Source of the DNA: Paenibacillus abyssi
GTDB lineage: Bacteria > Bacillota > Bacilli > Paenibacillales > Paenibacillaceae
DNA: 64,000 nucleotides
Direction of reading: 5' to 3'
Assembly: GCF_014640295.1 (NCBI RefSeq)
Contig: NZ_BMGR01000012.1
Coordinates: 1 to 64,000 of the forward strand
This document shows positions 46,056 through 54,499 of this stretch, piece by piece; positions within the stretch are counted from its first letter, which is position 1, and every line of letters starts with the position of its first letter. Below the pieces are notes generated by a model. The model was not told the DNA's origin, ran no database searches, and saw only the letters and a list, made by a program, of their open reading frames with translations. The translations under genes and the position numbers were made by a program.

Positions 46056-46583
46056 TTAATTTTGTCCTTCAATCCAAAATCGATTAATTATATTTCCATC
46101 CTCTTCAATATAATCGCTATCAGGCACTCCACCGTTTTTTAAGATGGTTTTCTTGGAGGCAATGTTATGTGCATCACAAACTACAAGCACTTTGTTAATG
46201 CCCAGCTTCTTTGCTTCCTCAAGAGAGAACGCTAGTAGCCTTGTTGCGTATCCTTTACGCCGCTCCAAGGGACGTATACCATATCCGATGTGACCGCCAG
46301 CATTTAGCAGCTTTTCGTTAAGTTCATGCCGAATATTTACAGCTCCAATCACTTTCTTATCTTCAGAAATCAACCAAAAGGTGGAGTTGGGCACCCAACC
46401 CGCGGGTATATTGAATTCCTTCTCGTTATCCGTCAAAAATTGAATCATCGCCTTAAAATCAGCGGGATCTTTCTCAATCACCCACGGCACCATATCTTCT
46501 CCACTGTCTTTCCATTCTTGATAAAACGACAAGTACTCTTCCTTCAGATCCATCGCAGGTTTCACTATATAGATATTTTCCAA
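46056..46583 (-). CDS. GNAT family N-acetyltransferase
   Basis: A 175-residue acetyltransferase. The pattern EYLSFYQEWKDSGEDMVPWV then FWLISEDKKVIGAVNIRHEL, LNAGGHIGYGIRPLERRKGY and the end NKVLVVCDAHNIASKKTILK matches a GNAT subgroup of Bacillus and Clostridium. The frame begins at 46622, but GGGGGTG lies five bases before a TTG at 46583, which is preferred. Substrate unknown. Confidence 0.83.
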   Translation of the reverse strand: MENIYIVKPAMDLKEEYLSFYQEWKDSGEDMVPWVIEKDPADFKAMIQFLTDNEKEFNIPAGWVPNSTFWLISEDKKVIGAVNIRHELNEKLLNAGGHIGYGIRPLERRKGYATRLLAFSLEEAKKLGINKVLVVCDAHNIASKKTILKNGGVPDSDYIEEDGNIINRFWIEGQN

Positions 46584-46709
46584 GCTTTCACCCCCATATG
46601 CACAGAATAATGCGCAGCGCACTGGTTTAACATATCCAGATCTGTTCGTTCTTTATTCCTTACCATTTGAATCTGTTCAAGTTCCTTATCCGTTGGTAAA
46701 ACTTTGCAC

Positions 46710-47168
46710 TTACCCTTTGGCCTTATGGTATTGTTCTAACAAATCTTTGATCAATATGCCATCGATACACAGTCCATCAATATTGCAATTTCGAATATCT
46801 ACATTCACCAGCTCACAATTCTCAAAAATAGCTGTGCTCAGATCGCTCCTCTTAAACGTAACCGGCTCCACATTCACCCAACCATCCGTACCCGGCTCTT
46901 CTGAAAAATGGCTTTCCGGGGCATCCGGACGGACAATATTCTCAAATACCGTTCCCCCTAGTTGGGCCATATTGATATGTACATTAGAGAAATAGATATG
47001 TTCCCAGCGGGAATTAACAAAGTTGACATGCGTTAAGGACGTATCTCTCATATCAACGCCATGAAAATCCGCCCCCTTGAAACAAACCATGTGGATATTC
47101 TCGTCTCTTAAATCCTGCAATTCGAATCCGCTTTTATTGTCATACACCTTCTTGTCCGTTAACGCCAT
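46710..47168 (-). CDS. Pentapeptide-repeat protein
   Basis: A 152-residue protein with pentapeptide-like repeats: CFKGADFHGVDMRDTSLTHV near residue 30 and RSDLSTAIFENCELVNVDIR near residue 110, the A(D/N)LxX pattern giving a right-handed beta helix. A non-repeat insert with PGTDGWVNVEPV lies between. Some family members protect DNA gyrase by mimicking DNA; most are uncharacterised. ATG is preceded by GAAGGAGATTTAG-type sequence. Confidence 0.82.
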   Translation of the reverse strand: MALTDKKVYDNKSGFELQDLRDENIHMVCFKGADFHGVDMRDTSLTHVNFVNSRWEHIYFSNVHINMAQLGGTVFENIVRPDAPESHFSEEPGTDGWVNVEPVTFKRSDLSTAIFENCELVNVDIRNCNIDGLCIDGILIKDLLEQYHKAKG

Positions 47169-47410
47169 CTAAATCTCCTTCTCTCTATCGAATCTCAGCC
47201 TTTTGCGATTCAGCTTCAAATAAGATCTATTATATGTCCCCCTCAATCATTCAACATTAAGGGCAATCTTTCTTCAGAAGACATGCATTTGGAGGAATCC
47301 ACATTCTTTCTATTGTGTTATAAATCATAATTTACGTCTGTATAACATAGATTTAATACTACGATAAAAATATGACGATATTATTGTTTCAAATGGAGGT
47401 GCAGCAAAAA
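47169..47410. other. AT-rich intergenic region
   Basis: No gene is visible. It is AT-rich and probably contains the promoter of the small plus-strand ORF at 47411, for example TATAAC near 47340. Confidence 0.5.
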
Positions 47411-47509
47411 GTGTATTATGAAGAAGATCGTGTGCCATTCGACACACTTGATGAAGAGATTAATTACCCCAAACCTAATACTGACGAAGAAGAGAAATTG
47501 TCTAAATGA
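47411..47509 (+). CDS. Small acidic protein, 32 residues
   Basis: A GTG-started ORF encodes MYYEEDRVPFDTLDEEINYP then KPNTDEEEKLSK, very acidic and without a hydrophobic segment. GGAGGTG stands nine bases before the GTG, which is strong evidence for translation. A T8 run follows directly after the stop and could be part of a weak terminator. Small acidic proteins like this occur in Bacilli with sporulation or unknown roles. I recognise no family. Confidence 0.55.
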   Translation: MYYEEDRVPFDTLDEEINYPKPNTDEEEKLSK

Positions 47510-47673
47510 CAGTTTTTTTTATTTTCCCTACAAATTTCGTTTCGCTTTCTTCACTAACCGCTGCAGTTGTATGAAGGCCTTAGCCTCCCTGTTGTATTCA
47601 TCCAATCCCTATCCTCACTTCATTTCCTCATTCTCATTCTCGCTTCATATATTTATATTATTACAATAAAACC
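47510..47673. other. Gene-free AT-rich stretch
   Basis: Between the small acidic ORF and the first hairpin repeat there is only pyrimidine-rich low-complexity sequence on the plus strand. The available frames are without ribosome-binding sites. Confidence 0.5.
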
Positions 47674-47708
47674 ATGACCCAGCCATAGATCGTTTTAGGC
47701 CGGGTCAT
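47674..47708. terminator. Hairpin repeat copy 1
   Basis: ATGACCCAGCC (47674-47684) pairs with GGCCGGGTCAT (47698-47708) with one mismatch. Its 3' arm with adjoining bases, TTTTAGGCCGGGTCAT, is identical to that at 48534-48549. Confidence 0.7.
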
Positions 47709-47735
47709 CGTTGTCTGGATGGTTCTCATATTTGT

Positions 47736-47888
47736 TTATTTCTCACAGGCAATGAAGTCTTTATCACGGTCCATTTTTTTATTGGCATCATAAAGTTCCT
47801 GAGAAACATAGGGTTTATATTTTGTTTTTCCGCCTTTATTTTTTACAGAAGAAGAGCGGGCAACGCCGGTACGGAGCCGACTAAGGAA
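47736..47888 (-). pseudogene. Excalibur calcium-binding domain remnant
   Basis: The minus strand reads NKGGKTKYKPYVSQELYDAN then KKMDRDKDFIACEK and a stop, the C-terminal half of an excalibur domain (LDRDxDGxACE). Just upstream another frame reads MLIISLVGSVPALPALLL, which resembles a signal peptide. The two halves are out of frame and the cysteine-containing N-terminal part of the domain is lost. The original was probably a small secreted calcium-binding protein. Confidence 0.6.
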
Positions 47889-48048
47889 ATGATGAGCATG
47901 GAATTGAAAGCATATCTAGAACGTTCTTTATTTATATACTCATCCATCCCGTCGCCTCCCTTCAATATGGACACTCTTAACGATTCGATTTACTTATTCC
48001 ATTGTATTATCTTCCGTTTCACTTTTACCCGGACGTTTAACCGTCAAC

Positions 48049-48453
48049 TTATGCCAGTTGTTTACAAGAATTTTCATATGGATCACTATATTCTAATGCC
48101 AGCAATACATTCCCGTCCAAGTCTTCAAACTTTAACGCTTTTGCAAAGCCTTCATCCGAATATTGATAAATGATCGCGCCCTTTGTTTGAAGTTTAGTGT
48201 GCAATTGTTTAATATCCCCTACTTTAAAAATGATAACGGCCATAGGTTCATCATTGACTCTAAAGCCTAGTGGAGAAAAGTTATCGGGAACCCAAAGATT
48301 AAAAGCAGCACCTGTTTCCAACTTCATGAATGCAAACTTATCATGTGGAATACCCTCCGACACAAAACCTAACGTGATTGTGTACCATTTAATGGATGCA
48401 TTTAAATTCCGTACAGGAACCGCAACTTCAGAAATTTCAGTGATTAATTTCAT
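48049..48453 (-). CDS. VOC family (glyoxalase-like) protein
   Basis: A 134-residue VOC protein, beginning ISEVAVPVRNLNASIKWYTI then TLGF and ending KFEDLDGNVLLALEYSDPYE with the terminal metal-type glutamate. ATG follows CGAGGAGGAACACGG-like sequence. It is the third VOC gene of the window and lies between two copies of the 16-base hairpin repeat. Confidence 0.82.
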   Translation of the reverse strand: MKLITEISEVAVPVRNLNASIKWYTITLGFVSEGIPHDKFAFMKLETGAAFNLWVPDNFSPLGFRVNDEPMAVIIFKVGDIKQLHTKLQTKGAIIYQYSDEGFAKALKFEDLDGNVLLALEYSDPYENSCKQLA

Positions 48454-48501
48454 CCGTGTTCCTCCTCGAGAATTTTATTGCTCAACGCCTCTTGATTCGA
48501 C

Positions 48502-48549
48502 ATGACCCGGCCTGAGATAGTTCGTATCTTTTCTTTTAGGCCGGGTCAT
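48502..48549. terminator. Hairpin repeat copy 2
   Basis: A perfect 12-base stem, ATGACCCGGCCT (48502-48513) with AGGCCGGGTCAT (48538-48549). It lies just upstream of the VOC gene rather than after it, so it would act on transcripts from elsewhere or is a repeat element. Confidence 0.7.
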
Positions 48550-48925
48550 ATGTTGTCTACGCTCTCTCCCATTATTATACATCCGATAAGCAATGGGAGG
48601 AAGCCCTGCTTGTCTTTTTACGTTAGAGCTTTCCGATAGCGTTCGCATATTTCAGATCTGTCTGCAGTAGAAAACCGTCGCATCTAAATTGCCATAGGTT
48701 GATTCTCGTATCTAAGACCAATTATGCCGCTTCATTGATGGTTATTGGTGTTAAATGCACAGTACGCTAAACAAGAAAAAGACAGCTGCCTCACACGAGA
48801 AGGCAATACTGTCTCTGATGCTTCCAGTTTTCAGTTCTAGTGTTCTTCAATCGTTAACCACGTCACCGTTCAGGTCATTTGTGATATAATCGACGTTAAT
48901 AAATGCACAAGGAGCGCCATAAACA
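48550..48925. other. Gene-free region upstream of rsmF
   Basis: No gene is visible. It contains a hairpin near 48782-48816 (GACAG-TGCCT with AGGCA-CTGTC) and ends in the rsmF promoter with a -10 box TATAAT at 48885-48890. The matching -35 is poor. Confidence 0.5.
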
Positions 48926-50374
48926 ATGCAACAACAGCAGCTGCCAATCGCTTATATCAAGCAAATGCGATCCATGCTTGTGGATGAAGCTGATCTCTTT
49001 CTGAAGAGCTATGAAGCACCGCGAACATTCGGACTGCGCATCAATCCGTTAAAAATGTCCATCCAATCCCCGGAAATGGATACGTTACATGAATTATTTC
49101 ATCTTGAACCTGTGCCTTGGTGCGGAACAGGCTTTTATTATGAAGAATCGACACGTCCGGGCAAGCATCCCTATCATGCCGCAGGACTCTACTATATCCA
49201 AGAACCATCGGCAATGTCCGCGGTCGAATTTCTCGATCCGCAGCCAGGAGAGACCATTCTTGATCTGGCCGCAGCGCCAGGGGGCAAAACAACGCAGATC
49301 GCTGGCCGCATGCAGGGACAAGGCCTGCTTATTGCCAATGAGATCCACCCGTCCAGAGCGAAGATATTAAGCGAAAACGTTGAACGTCTCGGCATTGTTA
49401 ATGCCGTTGTCACCAATGCGGCCCCGGATGAGCTGTCAAGGCGGTTTCCCGCTTTTTTTGACCGGATCATGCTGGATGCGCCGTGTTCAGGAGAGGGCAT
49501 GTTCCGCAAAGACCCCGGCGCTATCGAGGAATGGTCGGAGCAGCATGTCGCAATGTGCGCCGCAAGACAGGTCGATATTCTCGAGCATACAGCTATCCTG
49601 CTCAAACCGGGGGGCCGCCTAACCTATTCGACCTGTACGTTTAACCGCGCCGAGAATGAGGAGGCCATGGAAGCCTTTGTACGATCTCATCCTGAATTTC
49701 ATATCGAGCGCATGGAACGGATCTGGCCGCATCTGGAAAAGGGTGAGGGGCATTTTGTAGCGGTGCTGCGCAAAACAGCTGATCGAAGTGAAGAACAGGC
49801 TGACTCTAACGCAGCAAGAGCCTCACACGCTGAAATAAGGCTCGCTGAGGTTTCCATGTCTGAGCCTGCCGTACGCGGCGGCTCCCGACAACCCCGCGGC
49901 CGCACCGCCGGCCGCGGAACTGCCCAGGCCGGGCTATCCGCCGACCTGGCACTGCTGCGCGCCTTCGCCGCGGACGCACTGCCCGGCTTCGCCCTCGGGC
50001 CGGGCGAGCCGCTCCGCTTCGGCGACGCCCTCTACTGGCTGCCCCGCGACGCCGGCAGCCGCTTCGGCGCAGACGCGCTGCATGGCATGCGCGTCTTGCG
50101 CCCGGGCCTGCACCTGGGCATGCTGCGCAAGAACCGCTTCGAGCCCGCGCATGCGCTCGCGCTCGCCGCTTCGGCGCAGCAGGCCGCATGGGTGCAGGCC
50201 TACCGGCCCGAGGCCCCGGAAGTCGCCGCCTTCCTGCGCGGGGAGACACTCCCCGCGCAGCCTGGCGCCTCCGGCTGGGGCCTCGTGGCCGCAGACGGCC
50301 ATCCGCTCGGATGGGGCAAAGCGAGCGGAGGCCAGATCAAGAACCACCTGCCCAAAGGGCTGCGGTGGTTCTAA
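48926..50374 (+). CDS. rsmF: RsmF/RsmB-type rRNA (cytosine-C5) methyltransferase, first copy
   Basis: A 482-residue NOP2/Sun methyltransferase. The N-terminal part has FGLRINPLKM and YYIQEPSAMSAVEFLDPQPG; the SAM-binding motif is LAAAPGGKTTQIAGRM, motif IV DAPCSGEGMFRKD with the first cysteine, and YSTCTFNRAENEEA with the catalytic cysteine. A C-terminal RNA-binding domain ends HPLGWGKASGGQIKNHLPKG. The C-terminal half (about 49860-50280) is near 75% GC and its residues are Ala/Arg/Gly-rich, unlike its neighbours. ATG follows AAGGAGCGCCATAAACA. It modifies C5 of a cytidine in 16S rRNA. A second, divergent copy lies at 52159-53862. Confidence 0.93.
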   Translation: MQQQQLPIAYIKQMRSMLVDEADLFLKSYEAPRTFGLRINPLKMSIQSPEMDTLHELFHLEPVPWCGTGFYYEESTRPGKHPYHAAGLYYIQEPSAMSAVEFLDPQPGETILDLAAAPGGKTTQIAGRMQGQGLLIANEIHPSRAKILSENVERLGIVNAVVTNAAPDELSRRFPAFFDRIMLDAPCSGEGMFRKDPGAIEEWSEQHVAMCAARQVDILEHTAILLKPGGRLTYSTCTFNRAENEEAMEAFVRSHPEFHIERMERIWPHLEKGEGHFVAVLRKTADRSEEQADSNAARASHAEIRLAEVSMSEPAVRGGSRQPRGRTAGRGTAQAGLSADLALLRAFAADALPGFALGPGEPLRFGDALYWLPRDAGSRFGADALHGMRVLRPGLHLGMLRKNRFEPAHALALAASAQQAAWVQAYRPEAPEVAAFLRGETLPAQPGASGWGLVAADGHPLGWGKASGGQIKNHLPKGLRWF

Positions 50375-50404
50375 CCCCGCCGCTAAATCGTTTACCTTGC
50401 ACAA

Positions 50405-50446
50405 AAACCCGCCGGAGCGTCATTACGCCCTGGCGGGTCTTATTGT
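50405..50446 (+). terminator. Rho-independent terminator of rsmF
   Basis: ACCCGCCGGAGCGT pairs with ACGCCCTGGCGGGT around a CATT loop, followed by CTTATTGTT. It lies between the convergent rsmF and HAD genes. Confidence 0.8.
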
Positions 50447-50468
50447 TACCATTTTCCTCTAGGATGAT

Positions 50469-51269
50469 CTACCACGCATAGTCCAGCAGCGCCTTCCTTA
50501 CACCCTCCTCCTCATTGGAGAGCGTCACTGCTTTCGCTGCAGCTTTCACCTCATCCGGTGAATTGTCCATCGCAATTCCAAGCCCGGCATAAGTAAGCAT
50601 GCCAATATCGTTATAATAGTTGCCGATGGCCATGATGCGGCCCGGTTCCACACCGCGAATAAGCGCCAGCTTTTCTAACGCCTGTCCTTTATTCGCATGG
50701 GGATGCTGCACATCGATAAACAGCTCGCCGCTCCGAATCCATTTCAGATCTGCAGACCAGCTCTCCCAATCCCTTTGCACGGCATCCATCGCTTCAATGG
50801 AGCCGAATAGGGTGAACTTAACCAGATCCGGAGGCAGCTCCGTGCCCGGTTTTCTCCAGATCGGCGTAGCTTGGAAATATCCGTACATCTTCTCGGCTTC
50901 CTCGGTAATCGTCTCAATATAGAGCTCAAAAGCCGTACTCACATCATAATGGACACCATGGTATAAACAATACTCCACAAAAGGCTTCAGCTTATCGGGA
51001 TCGATCGTGAATTGATGGATCACTTCCTTTGTGCCCGCATCAACGGTTGCTGCCCCATTATGCGTAATAATCGTTCCTGCAAGTCCAAGCTCCTCCAGAA
51101 TCGGAATCGTTTGGGCAGGGCCTCTCCCCGTACACAACACAATTTCGGCGCCGCGTTGTGCGGCCTCCCGAACCGCCTCCCTCGTACCCGGTGTCAATTG
51201 ATGGCTTTCGTTCAGCAAAGTGCCATCCAAATCAAGCGCAATGATGTCAAAATTCATCGGATTCTCCAC
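50469..51269 (-). CDS. Cof-type HAD-IIB phosphatase
   Basis: A 266-residue HAD phosphatase. Motif I is IIALDLDGTLLNE, motif II LCTGRG (CTGR), the lysine is near KGQALEKLALIRG, and motif IV is MAIGNYYNDIGMLTYAGLGIAM (GDxxND variant GNYYND). The cap is the C2 alpha/beta type. Members dephosphorylate sugar phosphates, FMN or pyridoxal phosphate. The first position of motif IV is Gly-Asn rather than Gly-Asp, which may reduce activity. ATG is preceded by GTGGAGAATCCG. Confidence 0.87.
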   Translation of the reverse strand: MENPMNFDIIALDLDGTLLNESHQLTPGTREAVREAAQRGAEIVLCTGRGPAQTIPILEELGLAGTIITHNGAATVDAGTKEVIHQFTIDPDKLKPFVEYCLYHGVHYDVSTAFELYIETITEEAEKMYGYFQATPIWRKPGTELPPDLVKFTLFGSIEAMDAVQRDWESWSADLKWIRSGELFIDVQHPHANKGQALEKLALIRGVEPGRIMAIGNYYNDIGMLTYAGLGIAMDNSPDEVKAAAKAVTLSNEEEGVRKALLDYAW

Positions 51270-51373
51270 ACTCCATCTATATCTATTCTATACGTAAACA
51301 GATTCGTCCTTTTATACCGTGTACCGGCTATACGCCCCATTTGACACAACGTATTGCCTCATCCGTACCGGAT

Positions 51374-52159
51374 TCATGGTTTCGTTACACGTTCAACAGC
51401 AGCTGCCGTTCCGCGATGCGAACGCAGCAGCTCCACCTCCTCATCCGTGAGCTCCCGATAGGAGCCAAGCGGCAGCGACGGATCAAGCTTCAGCGGCCCC
51501 ATTGAGATGCGGCGAAGATAGGTGACCTTTTTTCCAACCGCCTCGAACATTCGTTTTACTTGATGAAACTTGCCTTCCTTTATGGTCAGCTGAATCCATG
51601 ACTCTGGCTCCTCCATCGCCGCAGCTTTCTCCACCTTGAGCACCTGAAGCGCCGCCGGCATCGTCACATAACCGTCATCCAAGGTGACACCCGCGGCAAA
51701 TAACAGCCGGTCCGTTTCATTCACTTCACCGCGAACCCGCGCCTCGTATGTTTTATCGACATGCTTGCGTGGGGAAAGCAGCTCATGGGCCAGCTGCCCG
51801 TCATTTGTCAGCAGCAGCAGCCCTTCTGTATCCTTGTCCAACCGGCCAACCGGAAAGGGCTGCAGCACCTGATCCTCCGGCTCCAGCAGGTCGATCACCG
51901 TGCGGTCTCTCGTATCCTCCGTAGCGGATATGACCCCCTGCGGTTTATTCAACATGAGATATACGACATCCCGATAAACGACACGCTCGCCTTCCCAGGT
52001 TACATCTTCCTGCTCAGGATCGATGGACAAACCGCTGTCCTTTACCGTTTTACCGTTCAATGTAACTTTGCCCTGCTTCACCGCTTTTTTAATTTCACTT
52101 CTCGTACCGTATCCCATATGCGACAGCATTTTGTCGAGCCGCATCCGTTTTTTCATCAT
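51374..52159 (-). CDS. RsuA/RluB-type pseudouridine synthase
   Basis: A 261-residue enzyme. An S4 RNA-binding domain (residues 1-60, RLDKMLSHMGYGTRSEIKKA) is followed by the catalytic domain with GRLDKDTEGLLLLTNDG containing the catalytic Asp, HKVDKTYEA-type KHVDKTYEARV, and the end EGKFHQVKRMFEAVG. It isomerises uridine in 16S or 23S rRNA; 16S U516 (RsuA) is most likely by length. GGAGG stands eight bases before the ATG at 52159, which overlaps the second rsmF stop by one base (TAATG), so the two are coupled. Confidence 0.92.
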   Translation of the reverse strand: MMKKRMRLDKMLSHMGYGTRSEIKKAVKQGKVTLNGKTVKDSGLSIDPEQEDVTWEGERVVYRDVVYLMLNKPQGVISATEDTRDRTVIDLLEPEDQVLQPFPVGRLDKDTEGLLLLTNDGQLAHELLSPRKHVDKTYEARVRGEVNETDRLLFAAGVTLDDGYVTMPAALQVLKVEKAAAMEEPESWIQLTIKEGKFHQVKRMFEAVGKKVTYLRRISMGPLKLDPSLPLGSYRELTDEEVELLRSHRGTAAAVERVTKP

Positions 52160-53862
52160 TACGTCAACCTCCATCCGGCCGCAAGCTCATTTTTGAGTGT
52201 GCCTGCGTCCCATTTGCCCCAACCTACCGGATAACCGTCGATACAGACGAGTACGTATCCCTTCGGATCAGCCGGAACGTTCCCGGTTTTTGATTCATCG
52301 CCTTCCCTTTCAAGCGGATAAGCAGCTATGTCAGCCGCAGTCATATGCAGCGTTTCCCCTTTCAAATACCGCGTTGCACCTTCGTCATCCGCGCGCAACT
52401 GCAGGGAGCGGACCGCCTCCTGCATGCCGAGCCCCATCGCAAGGGGCTGGGATGGCTCGAACTTATACCTGCCCGCCTCGCCGAGGAACCAGCCGGCACG
52501 CACTACGCGCAATCCGTCCAATGAAGGAACGCCATCAGGCTGCAGATAGACGCGCGAGCCATAGCTGATCAGCTTCCCCTGCCACGCCTCAGTGCCTCGC
52601 ACATTCGAAGCGGCGAACTCCTGCCAACGCTGCTCTGGCGTCATTTCCGTCTCCGCTTTGCGCAGCAGGCCTCCGCCATCCTTGCGTCCTTTGGATGCCC
52701 CTCGACCGCTTAATGGCTGTACCGCTGTGTTCAACCCTTTGCCATCGCGATCTTTACTGAACCGCTCTTTGCCTTTACGATCCCGCCCCTTGCTGCCGCC
52801 CCGTTCACGTCTTCCCTTCAGCTCAGGAGAGTGCTGTTGCTCAGGAGTGTGCGGATGCTCAGCAGGTGAATGGCCCGTTCCGTCATTGAGGCCTTCCCGG
52901 ATAAGCACTGCGGCATAATGCCCTTCTCCTTTGACTAGATGCGGCCACAATCTTACCGTTCCTGAGATTTCCTGCTTAATCTCACCCAAATCTTTAAGCT
53001 GATTATCGATTAATTCATCTTCCCCATCCTGCAGCCCGATCCAATCCGGGCGTCCTGCCGCCCAGCCGTGCGCAAGCGACACTCGCCATACGCTGAGCTC
53101 CGGATCTTCCGCCAGCAGCGATGCGATCTGGGCTTCATTCTCCTCGGGTGAGAACGTACAGGTCGAGTAGACCAAACGCCCGCCCGGCGCCAGCATCGCT
53201 GCTGCATGGCGCAGAATATCATGCTGCATCACCGCGCAGCGCTCTACGGAATGCCGTTCCCACTGCGTAATCATCGATTCCTCTTTACGGAACATGCCTT
53301 CTCCCGAGCAGGGCGCGTCAACCAGGATCCGGTCAAAATAACCTGCGAATACCGGTGCCAATGCTTCCGGTTCCTCATTGAGGACTACCGCATTGCGCAC
53401 ACCCGCCAGCTCAATGTTTTTGGCCAGTGCCTTTGTCCGTTCCCGCGCATTGTCATTGGCGACAAGCACGCCGCGTCCCTGCAGCTTGGCTGCCAGCTGT
53501 GTCGATTTCCCCCCGGGAGCCGCGCACAGATCCAGCACCTTATGGCCCGGCTTCACATCCAGCAGCTCTGCCGGCGCCATCGCGCTTGGCTCCTGAATGT
53601 AATACAGTCCCGCATGATAGTGCGGATGTTTACCGGGACGATCCCCTTCTTCATAGTAAAAACCGCCCTGCGCCCAAGGAATCGGGCGCAAGCGATCGGC
53701 TAAAGGCGATATGCGGAAAAACTGCTCTTCATCAATCTTCAACCTGTTCAAGCGAAGCCCATACAGCCGCATCTCTTCATAAGAAGCCATAAAAGCTTCA
53801 AAATCACTGCCAAGCAGCTTTTTCATCTTTGTTGTGAACGCAATCGGCAGCGTTATTCCCAT
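52159..53862 (-). CDS. rsmF: RsmF/RsmB-type rRNA (cytosine-C5) methyltransferase, second copy
   Basis: A 567-residue NOP2/Sun methyltransferase. It has YYIQEPSAMAPAELLDVKPG, LCAAPGGKSTQLAAKLQG, DAPCSGEGMFRKE and YSTCTFSPEENEAQ with the catalytic Cys pair. About 80 residues of charged, low-complexity linker (rich in Lys, Arg, Asp, Glu and Gly; residues 345-425) separate the catalytic part from the C-terminal RNA-binding domain, making it longer than the first copy. It is divergently placed from the thioredoxin gene and coupled to the pseudouridine synthase, so both act on rRNA. Confidence 0.93.
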   Translation of the reverse strand: MGITLPIAFTTKMKKLLGSDFEAFMASYEEMRLYGLRLNRLKIDEEQFFRISPLADRLRPIPWAQGGFYYEEGDRPGKHPHYHAGLYYIQEPSAMAPAELLDVKPGHKVLDLCAAPGGKSTQLAAKLQGRGVLVANDNARERTKALAKNIELAGVRNAVVLNEEPEALAPVFAGYFDRILVDAPCSGEGMFRKEESMITQWERHSVERCAVMQHDILRHAAAMLAPGGRLVYSTCTFSPEENEAQIASLLAEDPELSVWRVSLAHGWAAGRPDWIGLQDGEDELIDNQLKDLGEIKQEISGTVRLWPHLVKGEGHYAAVLIREGLNDGTGHSPAEHPHTPEQQHSPELKGRRERGGSKGRDRKGKERFSKDRDGKGLNTAVQPLSGRGASKGRKDGGGLLRKAETEMTPEQRWQEFAASNVRGTEAWQGKLISYGSRVYLQPDGVPSLDGLRVVRAGWFLGEAGRYKFEPSQPLAMGLGMQEAVRSLQLRADDEGATRYLKGETLHMTAADIAAYPLEREGDESKTGNVPADPKGYVLVCIDGYPVGWGKWDAGTLKNELAAGWRLT

Positions 53863-53989
53863 TCCCTAATATCCTCCTGAATATTCCATTTGTCATCGAT
53901 TAGCCTAAATCCATTATGCTAAACTTTTTATTCTATAGTATAATAACTAAAAGTAAGTGATAAACAAGCCTTGGAGGGAAACCAGCGTA

Positions 53990-54499
53990 ATGAAAAAGAA
54001 GAAGAAATTGTATATTTATATTCTCATTGTCATTGCTTTGTTCGGTACGATCTTTTTTCTTAACCAATCCAACAAGAATGAGCTCTACGATAAACCCGTC
54101 TCCGATCTCAACCCCGCAACCCGAGCCATACTGGATGACCCCAACTATCAAAATATCATATTACCGGCTGAGTTGGAATCCAAAGTAGACAGCAATGAGG
54201 GTTCGTTTGTCTATTTCTTTGCTTCCGATTGCGGCTTCTGCGCACAGACCACGCCGGTTTTAATGCCGCTTGCAGAAGATTTGGGCATCGATCTGCCGCA
54301 ATTCAACCTGAGAGAATTCGAAGATCATTTTAGAAAGTATGCAATAAATTATACACCGACGCTTGCTTACTTCAAAGACGGCGTTGAAGTCGCGCGCTTG
54401 GAAGGCGGCATCAGCACCAATGGCAGCTCCGGTTATACAGAGCAGAACTACATTGATTTCTTCAATGAACACGGCGGCCAAGGAGCGGCAGCACAATGA
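53990..54499 (+). CDS. Membrane-anchored thioredoxin-fold protein
   Basis: A 169-residue protein. The N terminus has a basic run KKKKK and one hydrophobic helix (LYIYILIVIALFGTIFFL), so the rest is outside the membrane. The thioredoxin-like domain has FVYFFASDCGFCAQTTPVLM with the redox pair CGFC, and the cis-proline in INYTPTLAYFKDG. GGAGG lies twelve bases before the ATG at 53990, which is preferred to the frame from 53957. The last codons overlap the PCYCGC gene by four bases, so the two are coupled. Confidence 0.85.
   Translation: MKKKKKLYIYILIVIALFGTIFFLNQSNKNELYDKPVSDLNPATRAILDDPNYQNIILPAELESKVDSNEGSFVYFFASDCGFCAQTTPVLMPLAEDLGIDLPQFNLREFEDHFRKYAINYTPTLAYFKDGVEVARLEGGISTNGSSGYTEQNYIDFFNEHGGQGAAAQ

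Noticed and set aside
47674-48549. Insertion sequence between the two hairpin repeats
   Set aside because: No transposase frame, target duplication or terminal inverted repeat was found; the enclosed genes are a VOC protein and an excalibur remnant.
49806-50404. Long minus-strand ORFs rich in Arg and Ala
   Set aside because: The GC-rich end of the first rsmF gene has few stop codons in any frame. No ribosome-binding site or domain supports them.
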